Assembly (NCBI GenBank): GCA_029263075.1 | Contig: JAJCYE010000023.1 | Location: 1-56,035 of the forward strand | DNA from: Actinomycetes bacterium | Lineage (GTDB): Bacteria > Actinomycetota > CADDZG01 > JAHWKV01 | Length of the DNA stretch: 56,035 bases | Direction of reading: 5' to 3' | Shown: positions 41,532 to 50,431 of the stretch, one piece after another | Numbering within the stretch: the stretch's first letter is position 1 | How the letters are laid out: each line of letters starts with the position of its first letter | Program-made: the position numbers and the translations under genes | The notes under the pieces: generated by a model | Databases searched by the model: none | Seen by the model: only the letters and a program-made list of their open reading frames with translations | Told to the model about the DNA's origin: nothing

Positions 41532-43079
41532 CTACTCCACCGTCAAATCCAGCAGGTGGTGACCGGTAGCGCCCGCCGGGTGGGGACGTGAGCCCTGGGC
41601 GGTTTGCACGTCGCCTTCGCCGTCGACCGCCCGCACCATCACCCGGACCTTCCCGGGTGCCGCATCGAGGTCGGCGGCCCACAGCCGCCAGGTCCGCTTG
41701 GACAGTTCTCGCTTGAGGACCGCCGGCTTCCAGGTGTCGCCCCGGTCGGTTGAGATCTCCACCCGGCGGATTCCCCGATCTCCGGCCCAGGCAACCCCGG
41801 CCAGCTTGGAGCCCCGCTTCACCCTGGCGTTGTCGGCAGGGACATCGAATCGGGACTGGGTCTTCACGTAGGCCTCGTCGCTCCAGCCACGGACCATCCA
41901 GTAGCCCTGGTAGTCGGTAGCAACCGTTTCAATCTCGGTCAGCCACTTCACGTTCTTCATGCCGTAGATGTTGGGCACGATGATCCGGGCCGGGAAACCG
42001 TGTTCGGTGTTCAGTGCCTCCCCGTTCATGCCGAACACCAGCAGGGTGTCGCTCTGGAGTGCCTCGGCCAGCGGGATGGAGTCCGAATAACCCTCAGCCC
42101 CCCGGAACACCACGTCGACAATGCCGTCCTTCAACTTCGCTTTGGCCAGCACATCCTTCAGCCTCACCCCACGCCATATCGCGGTGCCGATGAGGTCCCC
42201 GCCCACGTCGTTCGAGATGCAGGTCAGGGTGTGCGCCATCTCGATCACCTCAAACTCGTTTTGCATCTGCTCGTAGGTCAACGAGTAGGGCGACTCCATC
42301 AGCCCGTGGATCTTCAACTCCCAGTCGGTGTGGTCGACCACCGGTTTCACGATGTTGATGTCCACGTTGTAGAAGTCCTCGACCGAAGTGAACTCGGGCG
42401 AATGCCCTACCACCACGGGGAAATCGCCGCCGTCGGGCGCCACGTACTTGCGGGCCGCCTCGACGATAGTCACCTTGGGGGCGTTCCTCCTGGTCAGGAC
42501 CGCCCGCAAAACGCTGCCGCCCGCCAGCAGGGCCCCCAGACTCCAGGCGGCGCGGGTAACGAATCGGCGGCGGGACCGCGAGATGGCGTCCAGCGGGGTT
42601 TCGTCACCCTCTACCGCCTTCGGCTCGATCGCCGCCAGCAGCGGTGTGTCCAGGACCAAGATGGCGAAAACCACGGCGGCGGCAAAATAGATAACCGCCG
42701 AGGCGACGGACAGGCCGGAAACGTCTCCGAACGCCAGCACCAGCGAGGCCGCAAAAAACCCGATCCCCACCGCGATTGCCCGCCGGGCCTTTTGGGCGTC
42801 GGAGCCCTCCCGGTGGATCCTCCCGGCGATCCACCCGCCGGCCAGCAATGCCGCCACGTTGACGCCGGCCCCGAAGCCCCTGAGGGCATAAGGACCCAGC
42901 TTCTCGATCATAAAAGTGGAGAGGTCTCCGGGGACCACCCGCAGGACGATGGAGGCAATCCTGGCCGGAGGGTACGAGACCAGGGGCAGCAAGCTGCGGG
43001 CGCCGAACACCACCAGGAGTGCGGTGCCCATGGCGATAACGCCCTTGAAGAACGTGGCCCGCTTTTTTGGTCGAGTCAC
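41532..43079 (-). CDS. Membrane-anchored sulfite-oxidase-fold molybdenum enzyme
   Basis: This 515-residue protein has four N-terminal helices in the first 150 residues, a further Tat-like helix after SRRRFVTRAAW, then the sulfite oxidase molybdopterin domain (DFYNVDINIVKP; molybdenum-ligand Cys in HTLTCISNDVGGDLIG; NTEHGFPARIIVPNIYGMKN) and the dimerisation domain (SKLAGVAWAGDRGIRRVEIS). The catalytic part faces outside the cell. The natural substrate is uncertain (sulfite, or repair of oxidised methionines as with YedY). GTG start overlaps the YgfZ stop by one base. No heme partner is nearby. Confidence 0.88.
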   Translation of the reverse strand: MTRPKKRATFFKGVIAMGTALLVVFGARSLLPLVSYPPARIASIVLRVVPGDLSTFMIEKLGPYALRGFGAGVNVAALLAGGWIAGRIHREGSDAQKARRAIAVGIGFFAASLVLAFGDVSGLSVASAVIYFAAAVVFAILVLDTPLLAAIEPKAVEGDETPLDAISRSRRRFVTRAAWSLGALLAGGSVLRAVLTRRNAPKVTIVEAARKYVAPDGGDFPVVVGHSPEFTSVEDFYNVDINIVKPVVDHTDWELKIHGLMESPYSLTYEQMQNEFEVIEMAHTLTCISNDVGGDLIGTAIWRGVRLKDVLAKAKLKDGIVDVVFRGAEGYSDSIPLAEALQSDTLLVFGMNGEALNTEHGFPARIIVPNIYGMKNVKWLTEIETVATDYQGYWMVRGWSDEAYVKTQSRFDVPADNARVKRGSKLAGVAWAGDRGIRRVEISTDRGDTWKPAVLKRELSKRTWRLWAADLDAAPGKVRVMVRAVDGEGDVQTAQGSRPHPAGATGHHLLDLTVE

Positions 43080-44041
43080 TAGGTGCCCTGGAGCCGTTCC
43101 CGAAGTTCGCGGGCGCTGGGCACGCTCGGGCCCTGGATGGAGCCGGGGAGTTCGGAAACCACTGCCCCGGCGACCCCGTCACCGACGGTCACCTCCGCCT
43201 GTAGCGGGACCGCGGTGTGGACCATTCCGATGCCGAAACCACCCCCGGAAATACTTGTCACCGTTCCGGCGGGACGGCCCTCAAAGCTGATCTCGCCCAG
43301 AGCCGGTGCGCCGGTGAATTTCAGGTGACGCAGGCGCTTTTTGACCCTACCCCGCTGCGCCATGGCGACCGCTTCCTGGCCCAGATAACAGCCCTTCTTA
43401 AAGTGGACGGCCCGTTCCAGAGCCGCCTCCTGCGGCAGAAAACCCCCGGCGAGGTCATCGTCGAACGCCGGCGCACCGGCTTGAACTCTCATCGCCTGGT
43501 ATTCGTGACGGTCCAGCTTTTGGGCGTTACATCTTTGTAGAACCTCCTCAACGTCGGCCTTGCGCTGGGGCGTCACCCAAATGTCCAGGCCCTCCAGGGG
43601 CGGCGCAAGCGTAACCAGGATGGCCGAGCCGACACTGAGGTTGGAGTGGGGTTCGGTGGCGACAGGTTCGGTCAACTCCAGCCCCTGGGCGACGGTTACA
43701 ACTGCATCCGGGCCCAGGACCCGCAGGATCGTGAAGTCTTCGGTTACGTCACCCACCTTGACCTTGGTGGCGAAAACTCGCATGGAGAAGAAGTCGAGAA
43801 GGGTCTGGCGGCCGGCGCCGTCGGCGTCGGCCAGCGCGCCCTGGGCGGTTGCGAGCACCCGGAAAACCGAAGTGATCCGGCCTTTGGGCGTAAGCAGGAG
43901 GGCCTCGGCCCCCTGGCCCGGGTTGAGATCCTCCACCTGGTTGCTTAGCAGTTGGTTAAGGAACCACAACGCCTGGGGGCCGGTAAAGCTCAACTTGGGA
44001 CGTTGCTCCAGCTCGTACACAACCAACGGCTGTTCGTTCAA
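43079..44041 (-). CDS. ygfZ: YgfZ/GcvT-fold folate-binding protein
   Basis: This protein has the diagnostic YgfZ motif KKGCYLGQEAV with its conserved Cys, after a GcvT-like fold (FTGPQALWFLNQLLSNQVED; LLLTPKGRITSVFRV). YgfZ uses tetrahydrofolate and helps Fe-S enzymes, including radical SAM proteins, keep their clusters. I choose the TTG at 44041, six bases after GGAG, giving 320 residues; the track's extra 20 residues run into the divergent promoter. It is coupled to the sulfite-oxidase-like gene. Confidence 0.88.
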   Translation of the reverse strand: MNEQPLVVYELEQRPKLSFTGPQALWFLNQLLSNQVEDLNPGQGAEALLLTPKGRITSVFRVLATAQGALADADGAGRQTLLDFFSMRVFATKVKVGDVTEDFTILRVLGPDAVVTVAQGLELTEPVATEPHSNLSVGSAILVTLAPPLEGLDIWVTPQRKADVEEVLQRCNAQKLDRHEYQAMRVQAGAPAFDDDLAGGFLPQEAALERAVHFKKGCYLGQEAVAMAQRGRVKKRLRHLKFTGAPALGEISFEGRPAGTVTSISGGGFGIGMVHTAVPLQAEVTVGDGVAGAVVSELPGSIQGPSVPSARELRERLQGT

Positions 44042-44106
44042 AGACGTCTCCTTTATCAATCCACGATAACCGCCAACAGAATCAAGGCGATGTAAGTTCA
44101 AGGCTC

Positions 44107-44358
44107 ATGAAAGAGCTTGACGTGATAGAGGTTGTCCTGTTGGCCGTCTTTGTGGCGGTGCCATTTTGGGGAGTGGTCGACGCCTCCCGGATTCCCTCGG
44201 AGGCCTGGCGGAAGGCTGGCCGCAGCAAGAGGTTTTGGGTGTTCGTCCAGGTGGCGACCTTATACATCGGGGCGGTTATCTACATCGCGGGAATCCGGCG
44301 GGATGTGCGCTTCTTCCTGGCGCCCCCGGCCCCGGAGTGGGACGGAGCTAACTCCTGA
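44107..44358 (+). CDS. Small two-helix membrane protein (DUF2516-like)
   Basis: This 83-residue protein has two helices (VIEVVLLAVFVAVPFWGVVD and FWVFVQVATLYIGAVIYIAG) linked by ASRIPSEAWRKAGRSKR. The layout resembles DUF2516 or the N-terminal membrane piece of phospholipase-D-like proteins. Function unknown. It is divergent from ygfZ, and its end overlaps the convergent DUF72 gene by 11 bases. Confidence 0.6.
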   Translation: MKELDVIEVVLLAVFVAVPFWGVVDASRIPSEAWRKAGRSKRFWVFVQVATLYIGAVIYIAGIRRDVRFFLAPPAPEWDGANS

Positions 44359-45067
44359 ACCCGACCGCCTGCTCCACGGCCAGGGCGTAGGCCGGGCCCA
44401 CTCCCCCGCCCTCGTGCTTGAAGTAGCAGTAGACATCTTTGCCGGTTTCCAGAACCTCCAGCACCCTGGCCGCCCAGCTTTGCAACTCCTGGTCCGTGTA
44501 CTCCTCCTTGCGGAGCCTCAGGTAGACATGGGGGGCGGTGACGGGCACCTCGGTGAGCGCCAGTTCATCGGTGTCGGCCCCGCAGTAGGCGATGTTGTTG
44601 GCGGCCAGGATCTGTTTGGGCTCGGGGTCCCTCCAGGACTCGTGGCGGAACTCCATTGCGTAGCGGGCAACCGGCGGCAGCATCGCCGTAAAGGCCTCGA
44701 GTTTGGCTCGGTCGTACTTGAAGTTGGGCGGGAGCTGGAACAGGATCGTCCCCAGCCGGTCCCCCAGAATCCGGGCCCTCCTGACAAATTCGGCAACATC
44801 ATCTTCGCAGTCCACCAGGCGCTTGAAGTGGGTTATCCGCTGGGATGCCTTAAGCGTGAACCGAAAATCGTCCGAAGACTGCCCCTTCCAGGTTTCCAGC
44901 GTGGACTCGGACGGTAGGCGGCGAAAGGAATAGTTAATTTCCACCGAACCCAACTTCGAGGAGTAGTAGGCGAGCATTAGCTTGTCGGTGGTCCCCTCGG
45001 GGTAGAAGGGCCCCTTCCACTCTTTGAAGGCGAAACCGGAGGTCCCTACAAAAAGATTGCCTCTCAT
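44348..45067 (-). CDS. DUF72 family TIM-barrel protein
   Basis: This 239-residue protein has the DUF72 (YecE-like) pattern: LFVGTSGFAFKEWKGPFYP, LAYYSSKLGSVEINYSFRRL, FTLKASQRITHFKRL, GTILFQLPPNF, EFRHESWRDP and DVYCYFKHEGGG. The ATG at 45067 overlaps the nth stop (ATGA), so the track's longer start is unnecessary. Family function is unproven although the motif set is clear. Its place after nth repeats a pattern where such genes follow repair genes. Confidence 0.9.
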   Translation of the reverse strand: MRGNLFVGTSGFAFKEWKGPFYPEGTTDKLMLAYYSSKLGSVEINYSFRRLPSESTLETWKGQSSDDFRFTLKASQRITHFKRLVDCEDDVAEFVRRARILGDRLGTILFQLPPNFKYDRAKLEAFTAMLPPVARYAMEFRHESWRDPEPKQILAANNIAYCGADTDELALTEVPVTAPHVYLRLRKEEYTDQELQSWAARVLEVLETGKDVYCYFKHEGGGVGPAYALAVEQAVGFRS

Positions 45068-45762
45068 CGGACTTGCGACGACGGGCAGATGCCGCTCAGC
45101 ACACATTCCCCGCACTTGGGTGTCGGCGCTTTGCAAATCGCCCTCCCGTGTTCGATGAACAGGTAGCTCAGCCGGAACCAGCGGTTTTTGGGTACCAGCG
45201 CCATGAGATCCTGTTCGATCTTCACCGGGTCCTCATTGGTGGTCAGGCCCAGCCGCTGCGAAAGCCGCCTGACGTGGGTGTCGACCGCGATGCCCTCCAC
45301 CTTCCCGAACGAATTCCCCAGGACGATGTTGGCGGTCTTGCGAGCGGCGCCGGGGAGGGTGACCAGTTCCGCCATGGTCGACGGGACCCGGCCCCCGTAC
45401 TCCTCCAGCAACACTCGGGCGGTCGCCTGAAGGTTCTTGGCCTTCTGCCGGAAGAAGCCCGTGGGCTTCACGTCCTGTTGTAGCTCAAGGGGATCGGCCG
45501 AGGCGTAGTCCTCCAGGTTCGGATACTTGACGAACAATTTGGCGGTGACTTTGTTGACCATGGCGTCGGTGCACTGGGCGGAGAGGATGGTCGCAAACAA
45601 CATCTCATGGGGGTTAGAAAAATTGAGCGCACACTTGGCGTCCGGGTAAGCCTGCGACAGCCGTCGCCAGATGATCGGGAAACGTCGCTCGGGTGGGTCG
45701 GTGCGCCTGGCACGAGGCGGCCGGGAGGGCTTGATTGCGGGGGCGTCGGGCGAGGGGGGCAT
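45064..45762 (-). CDS. nth: Endonuclease III
   Basis: This protein excises oxidised pyrimidines from DNA. Catalytic Lys is in the helix-hairpin-helix LPGAARKTANIV, catalytic Asp in AVDTHVRRL, and the cluster ligands are CKAPTPKCGECVLSGIC. Length of about 232 residues with an extra basic N-terminus (KPSRPPRARRTDPP) is common in actinobacteria. The ATG at 45762 and a TTG at 45771 are both possible. It is the middle gene of a coiled-coil protein-nth-DUF72 unit. Confidence 0.95.
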   Translation of the reverse strand: MPPSPDAPAIKPSRPPRARRTDPPERRFPIIWRRLSQAYPDAKCALNFSNPHEMLFATILSAQCTDAMVNKVTAKLFVKYPNLEDYASADPLELQQDVKPTGFFRQKAKNLQATARVLLEEYGGRVPSTMAELVTLPGAARKTANIVLGNSFGKVEGIAVDTHVRRLSQRLGLTTNEDPVKIEQDLMALVPKNRWFRLSYLFIEHGRAICKAPTPKCGECVLSGICPSSQVR

Positions 45763-45785
45763 TGGGCCCAATTGTAGCTTCGCAG

Positions 45786-46475
45786 TTAACTCCGGAGGGT
45801 CAGGGTCCTGGCGAAACTCGACATCTGTTCGGAGAGCCGCTCCATTAGCTCGAGCTGCTGCGCCTGAAGGCGGTCGAGGCGATCCCCTTGAGCCCGGATC
45901 AGGGCCTCCAGGTCGGCCGTCGCCTTGAAGACCCGTTCTTCGCAGGCATTGATACGTTCGGAAAACTCCTCACGCAACTCGTCCGGATCGGGCTCTGCCC
46001 TTAAGACCGGTGGGGGGCCGGCAGCGGCGGCCTTTTGGACCTGGAGAATCTCGAAGCGCAGGTCGCTGCGGGCTTCCATGAGCCGGCTTTCGAACTCCGT
46101 GCGCAACCCTGCCAGCGCGTCGCTGGATGGAACCGTTGCGGCAGAGGGCGCTCCGACGGCTTCTAGGGCGCTCTCGATCGTCTTGCGCAGCAGGTGGATT
46201 TTCGACTCAAGCGCCTGATAGCCGTCGTCGGGCCGGGCAGCCAACCTTTCGAGGTGTTCCTCCAGTTGCTGCACCCGGGTCTCGAGGCCGGTACGGTTCT
46301 CCGCTGAATCTATGTCGCCCAGCACCCGGGCGATGCAATTCACGGAGTCCTGCTCCTCGGCTGCGAAGAACTCCCGGTCGGCCCGGCGGGCGGCCTGACG
46401 GGAGCGTTGTAGTCCCGCCAGAGCACTCCGTCTCTGTAGCGATCCTAGGAGTTCGTCGTTTTCAATCTTTGCCAT
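45786..46475 (-). CDS. Coiled-coil hypothetical protein upstream of nth
   Basis: I start this at the ATG at 46475 (MAKIENDELLGSLQRRS), 229 residues; the 75 residues before it in the track are antisense to the NERD gene. The sequence is mostly charged heptads (GLETRVQQLEEHLERLAARP; DRLDRLQAQQLELMERLSEQ), without signal or membrane segment. Probably a structural or adaptor protein. Its stop lies 23 bases before nth. No family recognised. Confidence 0.6.
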   Translation of the reverse strand: MAKIENDELLGSLQRRSALAGLQRSRQAARRADREFFAAEEQDSVNCIARVLGDIDSAENRTGLETRVQQLEEHLERLAARPDDGYQALESKIHLLRKTIESALEAVGAPSAATVPSSDALAGLRTEFESRLMEARSDLRFEILQVQKAAAAGPPPVLRAEPDPDELREEFSERINACEERVFKATADLEALIRAQGDRLDRLQAQQLELMERLSEQMSSFARTLTLRS

Positions 46476-46569
46476 GGGCGGATCAAAGATAGGCCAGGAA
46501 GGGCTCCTCTCCGCGGATTTGACCGGCACGTACATCAACTCTCCGCCGGCCCGGCGCCCGGAGAGACTC

Positions 46570-47358
46570 ATGGGATTGTGGAGCCGGGACATTGCCCCCC
46601 TGAAGCCTCCGAGCGTTAACCAGGACATGAACTCCGCCGGCGAGTCTGCGCTCAAAGAGTACGGGCGCCGGCGGGCGTCTGAACGCCGGCGGCGGCGCAA
46701 TCACTTCGGGGCAAAGATCGCCCTGCTCACTCTGCTGACGGGGGCCACTTTCGTAGTGGTCCGGGCGGCAGGTACCCGCGCTGCCGGGCGCGGGGACATC
46801 GGGGATTGGTTGGGCCTGATCCTGGCCGGAGGAGTGGCGCTGCGGTTCGCATCTGAATTGTGGAGTCCGCGGCAGACGACAAAGGCATGGCGCAAGGGGG
46901 CGGAGGGCGAAATACGGACCGCCCGGATCCTGGAGCGCCTAGGTCGGGAGTACGTCATTCAGCATGACCTGGTACTACCCGGTACCCGGGCAAACATCGA
47001 CCACCTGGTCATCGGTCCCACCGGGATCTTCACCGTGGAGACCAAAAACTACTCGGATCCGGTGAAAGTTGCCCGGGGGCGAGTGACGTGCCGGGGGCGG
47101 TCCATGGAGAGGATCGTCGTCCAGGCCCGGGCGCAGTCGGAGGCCGCTGGCAAGGCGCTGGAGAGAAGGGTCATCCCCCTGGTGTGTGTGGTCGGGGCTG
47201 GGGTAAAAACGGGGGTACTCCGCCCGCCGGTGGTCAACGGGGTCCGCTTCTGCAACAACAGGCGCCTTGTGAGCGTGATTAACCGGGGGCCTGCGATCTT
47301 GTCAGGGGCCGAAGTCGGCGAACTCGCGGCTACTTGTTTAGAGCGGATGGGAAGGTAG
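46570..47358 (+). CDS. NERD-domain membrane protein
   Basis: I start this at the ATG at 46570 with GGAG six bases upstream (262 residues). After a basic stretch (YGRRRASERRRRRN) there are two helices (IALLTLLTGATFVVVRAAG; WLGLILAGGVALRFASEL). The NERD nuclease-related domain follows: KGAEGEIRTARILERLG, then NIDHLVIGPTGIFTVETKNY, which carries the PD-(D/E)xK-like Asp and ExK. NERD proteins may be DNA-acting; the substrate here is unknown. It is divergent from the coiled-coil gene. Confidence 0.8.
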   Translation: MGLWSRDIAPLKPPSVNQDMNSAGESALKEYGRRRASERRRRRNHFGAKIALLTLLTGATFVVVRAAGTRAAGRGDIGDWLGLILAGGVALRFASELWSPRQTTKAWRKGAEGEIRTARILERLGREYVIQHDLVLPGTRANIDHLVIGPTGIFTVETKNYSDPVKVARGRVTCRGRSMERIVVQARAQSEAAGKALERRVIPLVCVVGAGVKTGVLRPPVVNGVRFCNNRRLVSVINRGPAILSGAEVGELAATCLERMGR

Positions 47359-47386
47359 GGTCCGGCTGCACCGCCGGGATGGTGCG

Positions 47387-47749
47387 CTAAATTTTGGAGC
47401 GCTGAGCCAACGCCGCCTCGACGGCGGCGATCATTTTTTTCGGGGTGGTGATCGTCAATTGAGTCACCTTGTCCGAGAGGGCACCGGCGTCCTCGGACTT
47501 CTGGGTGACCACCACCACCGGCACTCCGTCCAGCGCTCCTTCATCGGCCAGTATGCCGACCATTTCAACGCCCTGTTCCGGGAGGCGGGTGAGGTCTACC
47601 AGCAGCAGATCAGCTTCGACGCCGGCCACCTGGCGGTGAACTTCGCCCTTAGGCTCTTCGACCCAGGGAACACTGAACCCCCCCTGCCGCAACGCGCTGA
47701 CCCACGGACGACTTTCTTCCCAACACAGTACGGCAACTCGCATAGTCAC
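47387..47749 (-). CDS. Receiver-like (degenerate response regulator) protein
   Basis: The coding part of the long track ORF is only the first 120 residues from a GTG at 47749 (GAGG seven bases upstream), beginning VTMRVAVLCWEESRP. It has a receiver-type alternation of strands and helices (ADLLLVDLTRLPEQG; VPVVVVTQKSEDAG; TITTPKKMIAAVEAAL), with a possible phosphoacceptor Asp in LLVDL and a Lys near the end. The N-terminal acidic pair is reduced to EE. No output domain. It may be a stand-alone or pseudo-receiver. Confidence 0.55.
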   Translation of the reverse strand: MTMRVAVLCWEESRPWVSALRQGGFSVPWVEEPKGEVHRQVAGVEADLLLVDLTRLPEQGVEMVGILADEGALDGVPVVVVTQKSEDAGALSDKVTQLTITTPKKMIAAVEAALAQRSKI

Positions 47750-47974
47750 TGAAGATCCTCGCTGGTCAGAAGGGGGCCGAAAGTCCAGAACCCGAATGTG
47801 TCTAACTTGCCAAACTTCCGCAAGCCGAAAGGTTTCCCTTCCTCCATGATATCGCCGAAGCGGGAATTGGGGGCTCGACGGGTGGCGACGGAGCGGTAAA
47901 TGGGACTGCGAAGCTAGACTGGAAGCAGGCTTGGAGGCGTTATGCCCCGGGACCGTTTCAAAGGAGGAAGCCCC

Positions 47975-48766
47975 ATGCGTGTCACGATCCGCGACCTTTC
48001 CCGATTCAAAAGCGAACAACGCCGTTTTACCGTGCTGACCGCGTACGACCACCTGACCGCGTCCATTCTGGACGAAGCGGGCATCCCGGTCCTGCTCGTG
48101 GGCGACTCCCTGGGACAGGTTGTGCTGGGCTACGAAAACACCATACCGGTGACCATGCAGGAGATGTTGCATCACACTGCAGCCGTGGTCCGGGGCACCC
48201 GAAAAGCCTTGGTTGTGGCAGATATGCCGTTCGGCAGCTACCAGGGCTCGATAGCGGAGGGCTTCAGCAACGCCATTCGCTTCTTGAAAGAAGCCGGTGC
48301 CCACGCGGTCAAGGTTGAGGGCGCCCGGGTCGAGCTCGCCCAGACCCTGGTAGACCACGGAATCCCCGTGATGGCCCACCTGGGACTCACCCCGCAGTCG
48401 GTTCACGCACTGGGGGGTTACCGGGTCCAGGCCCGCACCCAGGAGTCGGCGGACCGGTTGCAGTCAGATGCCTTGAGCATGGAAAAAGCGGGGGCCTGTG
48501 CCCTGGTGCTGGAAGCGATCCCTGCCGAAGTTGCGACCGCCGTCAGCAGCAGTCTTACCATACCGACCATCGGGATTGGCGCCGGGTCCGGGTGCGACGC
48601 CCAGGTCATGGTCATCACCGACCTCCTGGGCATGGATTCAGGCGTTTCACCCAAATTCGTCAAACGTTACGCCAACCTGCGGGAAACGATTACCGGCGCC
48701 GTACAGTCCTTCCGCGACGACGTCGAGTCGGGCAAATACCCCGACGAACAGCACTCCTACCGGTAA
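47975..48766 (+). CDS. panB: 3-methyl-2-oxobutanoate hydroxymethyltransferase
   Basis: This enzyme makes ketopantoate for coenzyme A. Motifs are VLTAYDHLTASILDEAG, LLVGDSLGQVVLGYENT, VVADMPFGSYQ, AVKVEGA and MAHLGLTPQSVHALGGYRVQ, including the metal-binding Asp and Glu residues. I start at the ATG at 47975, seven bases after AAAGGAGG (263 residues). panC and panD are not adjacent. A 225-base spacer separates it from the divergent receiver-like gene. Confidence 0.96.
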   Translation: MRVTIRDLSRFKSEQRRFTVLTAYDHLTASILDEAGIPVLLVGDSLGQVVLGYENTIPVTMQEMLHHTAAVVRGTRKALVVADMPFGSYQGSIAEGFSNAIRFLKEAGAHAVKVEGARVELAQTLVDHGIPVMAHLGLTPQSVHALGGYRVQARTQESADRLQSDALSMEKAGACALVLEAIPAEVATAVSSSLTIPTIGIGAGSGCDAQVMVITDLLGMDSGVSPKFVKRYANLRETITGAVQSFRDDVESGKYPDEQHSYR

Positions 48767-48776
48767 GCCGGCTGCG

Positions 48777-49217
48777 CTATGGCTGGATCAGTGGCTGCAG
48801 CAGCTTGATGTAGGACGCAAAGCGCTCGGCGACCTCGTCCGCGACGTCTTCGTCGAGACCGGGCAGGTCGACCACCTCCGACAACCTCCGCCACCGGGCG
48901 GACATCGGACCTATGGCGTGACCGGACTCGGCCGCCTCCAGTCCCGGTCCCCAGGTCTCCCGCGCCCGAACCAACCGGTTCAGCACCCTGTCGTTGATTT
49001 CGGCGTCCTTCGACTCAAGGTGAAGGCCGATCTCCAGGCACGGCCGGGGGTGCGGCGCCCAGCTTCCGGTTAACACCTGGACCTCAAAATGGACCGCCGG
49101 ATCCGAGTACCAAACTTTGATCAGGCGGCCGGACTTCTCAGAGTTGAAGTTTCGAAGTGACGGGCCTACCATTCCCCTTACTTCATCGTCTATTTGGTCG
49201 AAGAAGGCTCGGGTCAT
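48777..49217 (-). CDS. Hypothetical protein, conserved-looking
   Basis: This 146-residue protein has no signal or helix. The sequence (FFDQIDDEVRGMVGPSLRNF; AVHFEVQVLTGSWAPHPRPC; LEIGLHLESKDAEINDRVL; EVVDLPGLDEDVADEVAERF) has normal composition and coding character. It is convergent with panB and its start touches the start of the plus-strand HhH gene region. I do not recognise a family. Confidence 0.55.
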   Translation of the reverse strand: MTRAFFDQIDDEVRGMVGPSLRNFNSEKSGRLIKVWYSDPAVHFEVQVLTGSWAPHPRPCLEIGLHLESKDAEINDRVLNRLVRARETWGPGLEAAESGHAIGPMSARWRRLSEVVDLPGLDEDVADEVAERFASYIKLLQPLIQP

Positions 49218-49326
49218 GGACCAAAGATATCTGAGCTCTTTCTTTCCGGATAGACGCGGAAACCTCCCAGGGCCTTCCTATACTGATCGCCCGAACAAGG
49301 CGTCTCACTATCGGTCGGAGGGCGCT

Positions 49327-49950
49327 GTGGGTGTATCCGAAGAAGAAATCCGTGACTTCGCCAGTCTTTGCCGAGGACTGCCCCCCGCCAGGGGCGTCTA
49401 CGTCCAGACGGACTATGTCACCAACCTTTTCCTGGCAGTTCTTGATTACAAGTCGAAGGCGGAAAGTGTCCGTGCCGCCCTGTTGTGCTACCGCGATCGG
49501 TGGTGGGACGAGATCCGGGACCTAGAGAGCTTGAAGAGCTTCCTGGCGCGCTACCCGGATACCCAGGAGGGCAACCTGAGAGCCGGATCCGATCTTTGGG
49601 GGTTTCGTGCCGGCCGGCGGGTGGGCGAACTTCGCAATCTGATCCGCTACTTCGAAGCCCGTGGAGTGGTCAACCAGGAGTTTCTGACCCACTGGGCCCG
49701 CAGCAGCGCCTACCGCGACTTCATGGGACGGGTGAAGGGGCTCAGCCTGCAGGTGTACGAGGGAATTCTCACCCGTCAGGGCTGCGGACCGGTCAAGCCG
49801 GCACCCCATCTACAAAGTTTTATCTGCGACGCAATGCAACGGCGCGTTCCGGACCCTGAGTTGGTCGATGTGGTGGAGAGAGCCTCGCACCTTCTGGGCA
49901 TCTCGCCCCGGGAGCTGGACCGCCGGATCTACGAGTACGAAACCGCCTGA
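49327..49950 (+). CDS. HhH-type endonuclease III-like protein
   Basis: I start this at the GTG at 49327 (GGAGG five bases upstream; 207 residues). An ATG at 49216 is possible but its 37 extra residues are not domain-like. The sequence has the helical pattern of the HhH-GPD superfamily: GSDLWGFRAGRRVGELRNLI, FMGRVKGLSLQVYEGILTRQ, then GCGPVKPAPHLQSFI and SHLLGISPRELDRRIYEYE. The position of catalytic Lys and Asp is unclear and no Fe-S motif is present, so it may bind DNA without glycosylase activity. Confidence 0.55.
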   Translation: MGVSEEEIRDFASLCRGLPPARGVYVQTDYVTNLFLAVLDYKSKAESVRAALLCYRDRWWDEIRDLESLKSFLARYPDTQEGNLRAGSDLWGFRAGRRVGELRNLIRYFEARGVVNQEFLTHWARSSAYRDFMGRVKGLSLQVYEGILTRQGCGPVKPAPHLQSFICDAMQRRVPDPELVDVVERASHLLGISPRELDRRIYEYETA

Positions 49951-49959
49951 AACAGTTCA

Positions 49960-49993
49960 GTCCGCGGACCGGAGCATTCCCCGATCCGCGGAC
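49960..49993. terminator. Inverted repeat between convergent genes, possible terminator
   Basis: A perfect 9-base repeat GTCCGCGGA...TCCGCGGAC with a 16-base loop lies between the convergent HhH gene and the His/Met-rich gene. There is no T run, so termination is only presumed. Confidence 0.4.
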
Positions 49994-50008
49994 GAACCGC
50001 AGATTGAG

Positions 50009-50431
50009 CTAGTGGATCCCGCCGCCCTGGTTGTCGCCGTGGGCGTGCTCTGAGGTGTCGTCGCCGGCAATGGTGCCGCCGTCGTTGTCAGAGGCACCTG
50101 CGCCACCTTCAACCTTTCCGGTGTCCTTTTTGACGTCCATCGGCTTTTTAGCCATGTGCCCGTGCGCCATGGGAGCGGCATCCGCAGCCATCTTGTGGGC
50201 GGCCGGACCGGCGTGGTCATCCATTCCTTCGTGGCCCGCCATACCCGGGGCCGCCGGGGCCTTCATGGCAGCCGGACCGTGGGACGCGCCGGCCACGCCA
50301 GCCTGCCCGGCGTGGGCGGCCATCGGCGCCGCTTCGTGATGGTTGGCCAGCGCCGTTACGGGAACCAGGCCCAGTGACGATGCGACCAGCAAACCTCCGC
50401 CGATCCGAACTGCTCGTTGCTTGTAGTTCAT
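50009..50431 (-). CDS. Secreted His/Met-rich protein (possible metal binder)
   Basis: This 140-residue protein has a signal peptide (AVRIGGGLLVASSLGLVPVT, cleavage near ALAN-HHEA). The mature part is built mainly from Ala, His, Met, Gly and Pro (HHEAAPMAAHAG; GMAGHEGMDDHAG; AAPMAHGHMAKKPM), with about 14 His and 10 Met in 110 residues. It ends in a Gly/Asp-rich acidic segment and HAHGDNQGGGIH. Such composition suggests binding of copper or another soft metal outside the cell. It overlaps the upstream membrane protein gene by four bases (ATGA). Not a recognised family. Confidence 0.6.
   Translation of the reverse strand: MNYKQRAVRIGGGLLVASSLGLVPVTALANHHEAAPMAAHAGQAGVAGASHGPAAMKAPAAPGMAGHEGMDDHAGPAAHKMAADAAPMAHGHMAKKPMDVKKDTGKVEGGAGASDNDGGTIAGDDTSEHAHGDNQGGGIH

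Noticed and set aside
47750-48406. Upstream 219 residues of the 339-residue minus-strand ORF
   Set aside because: They run antisense to panB and its promoter and show no domain; only the receiver-like part from 47749 is credible.
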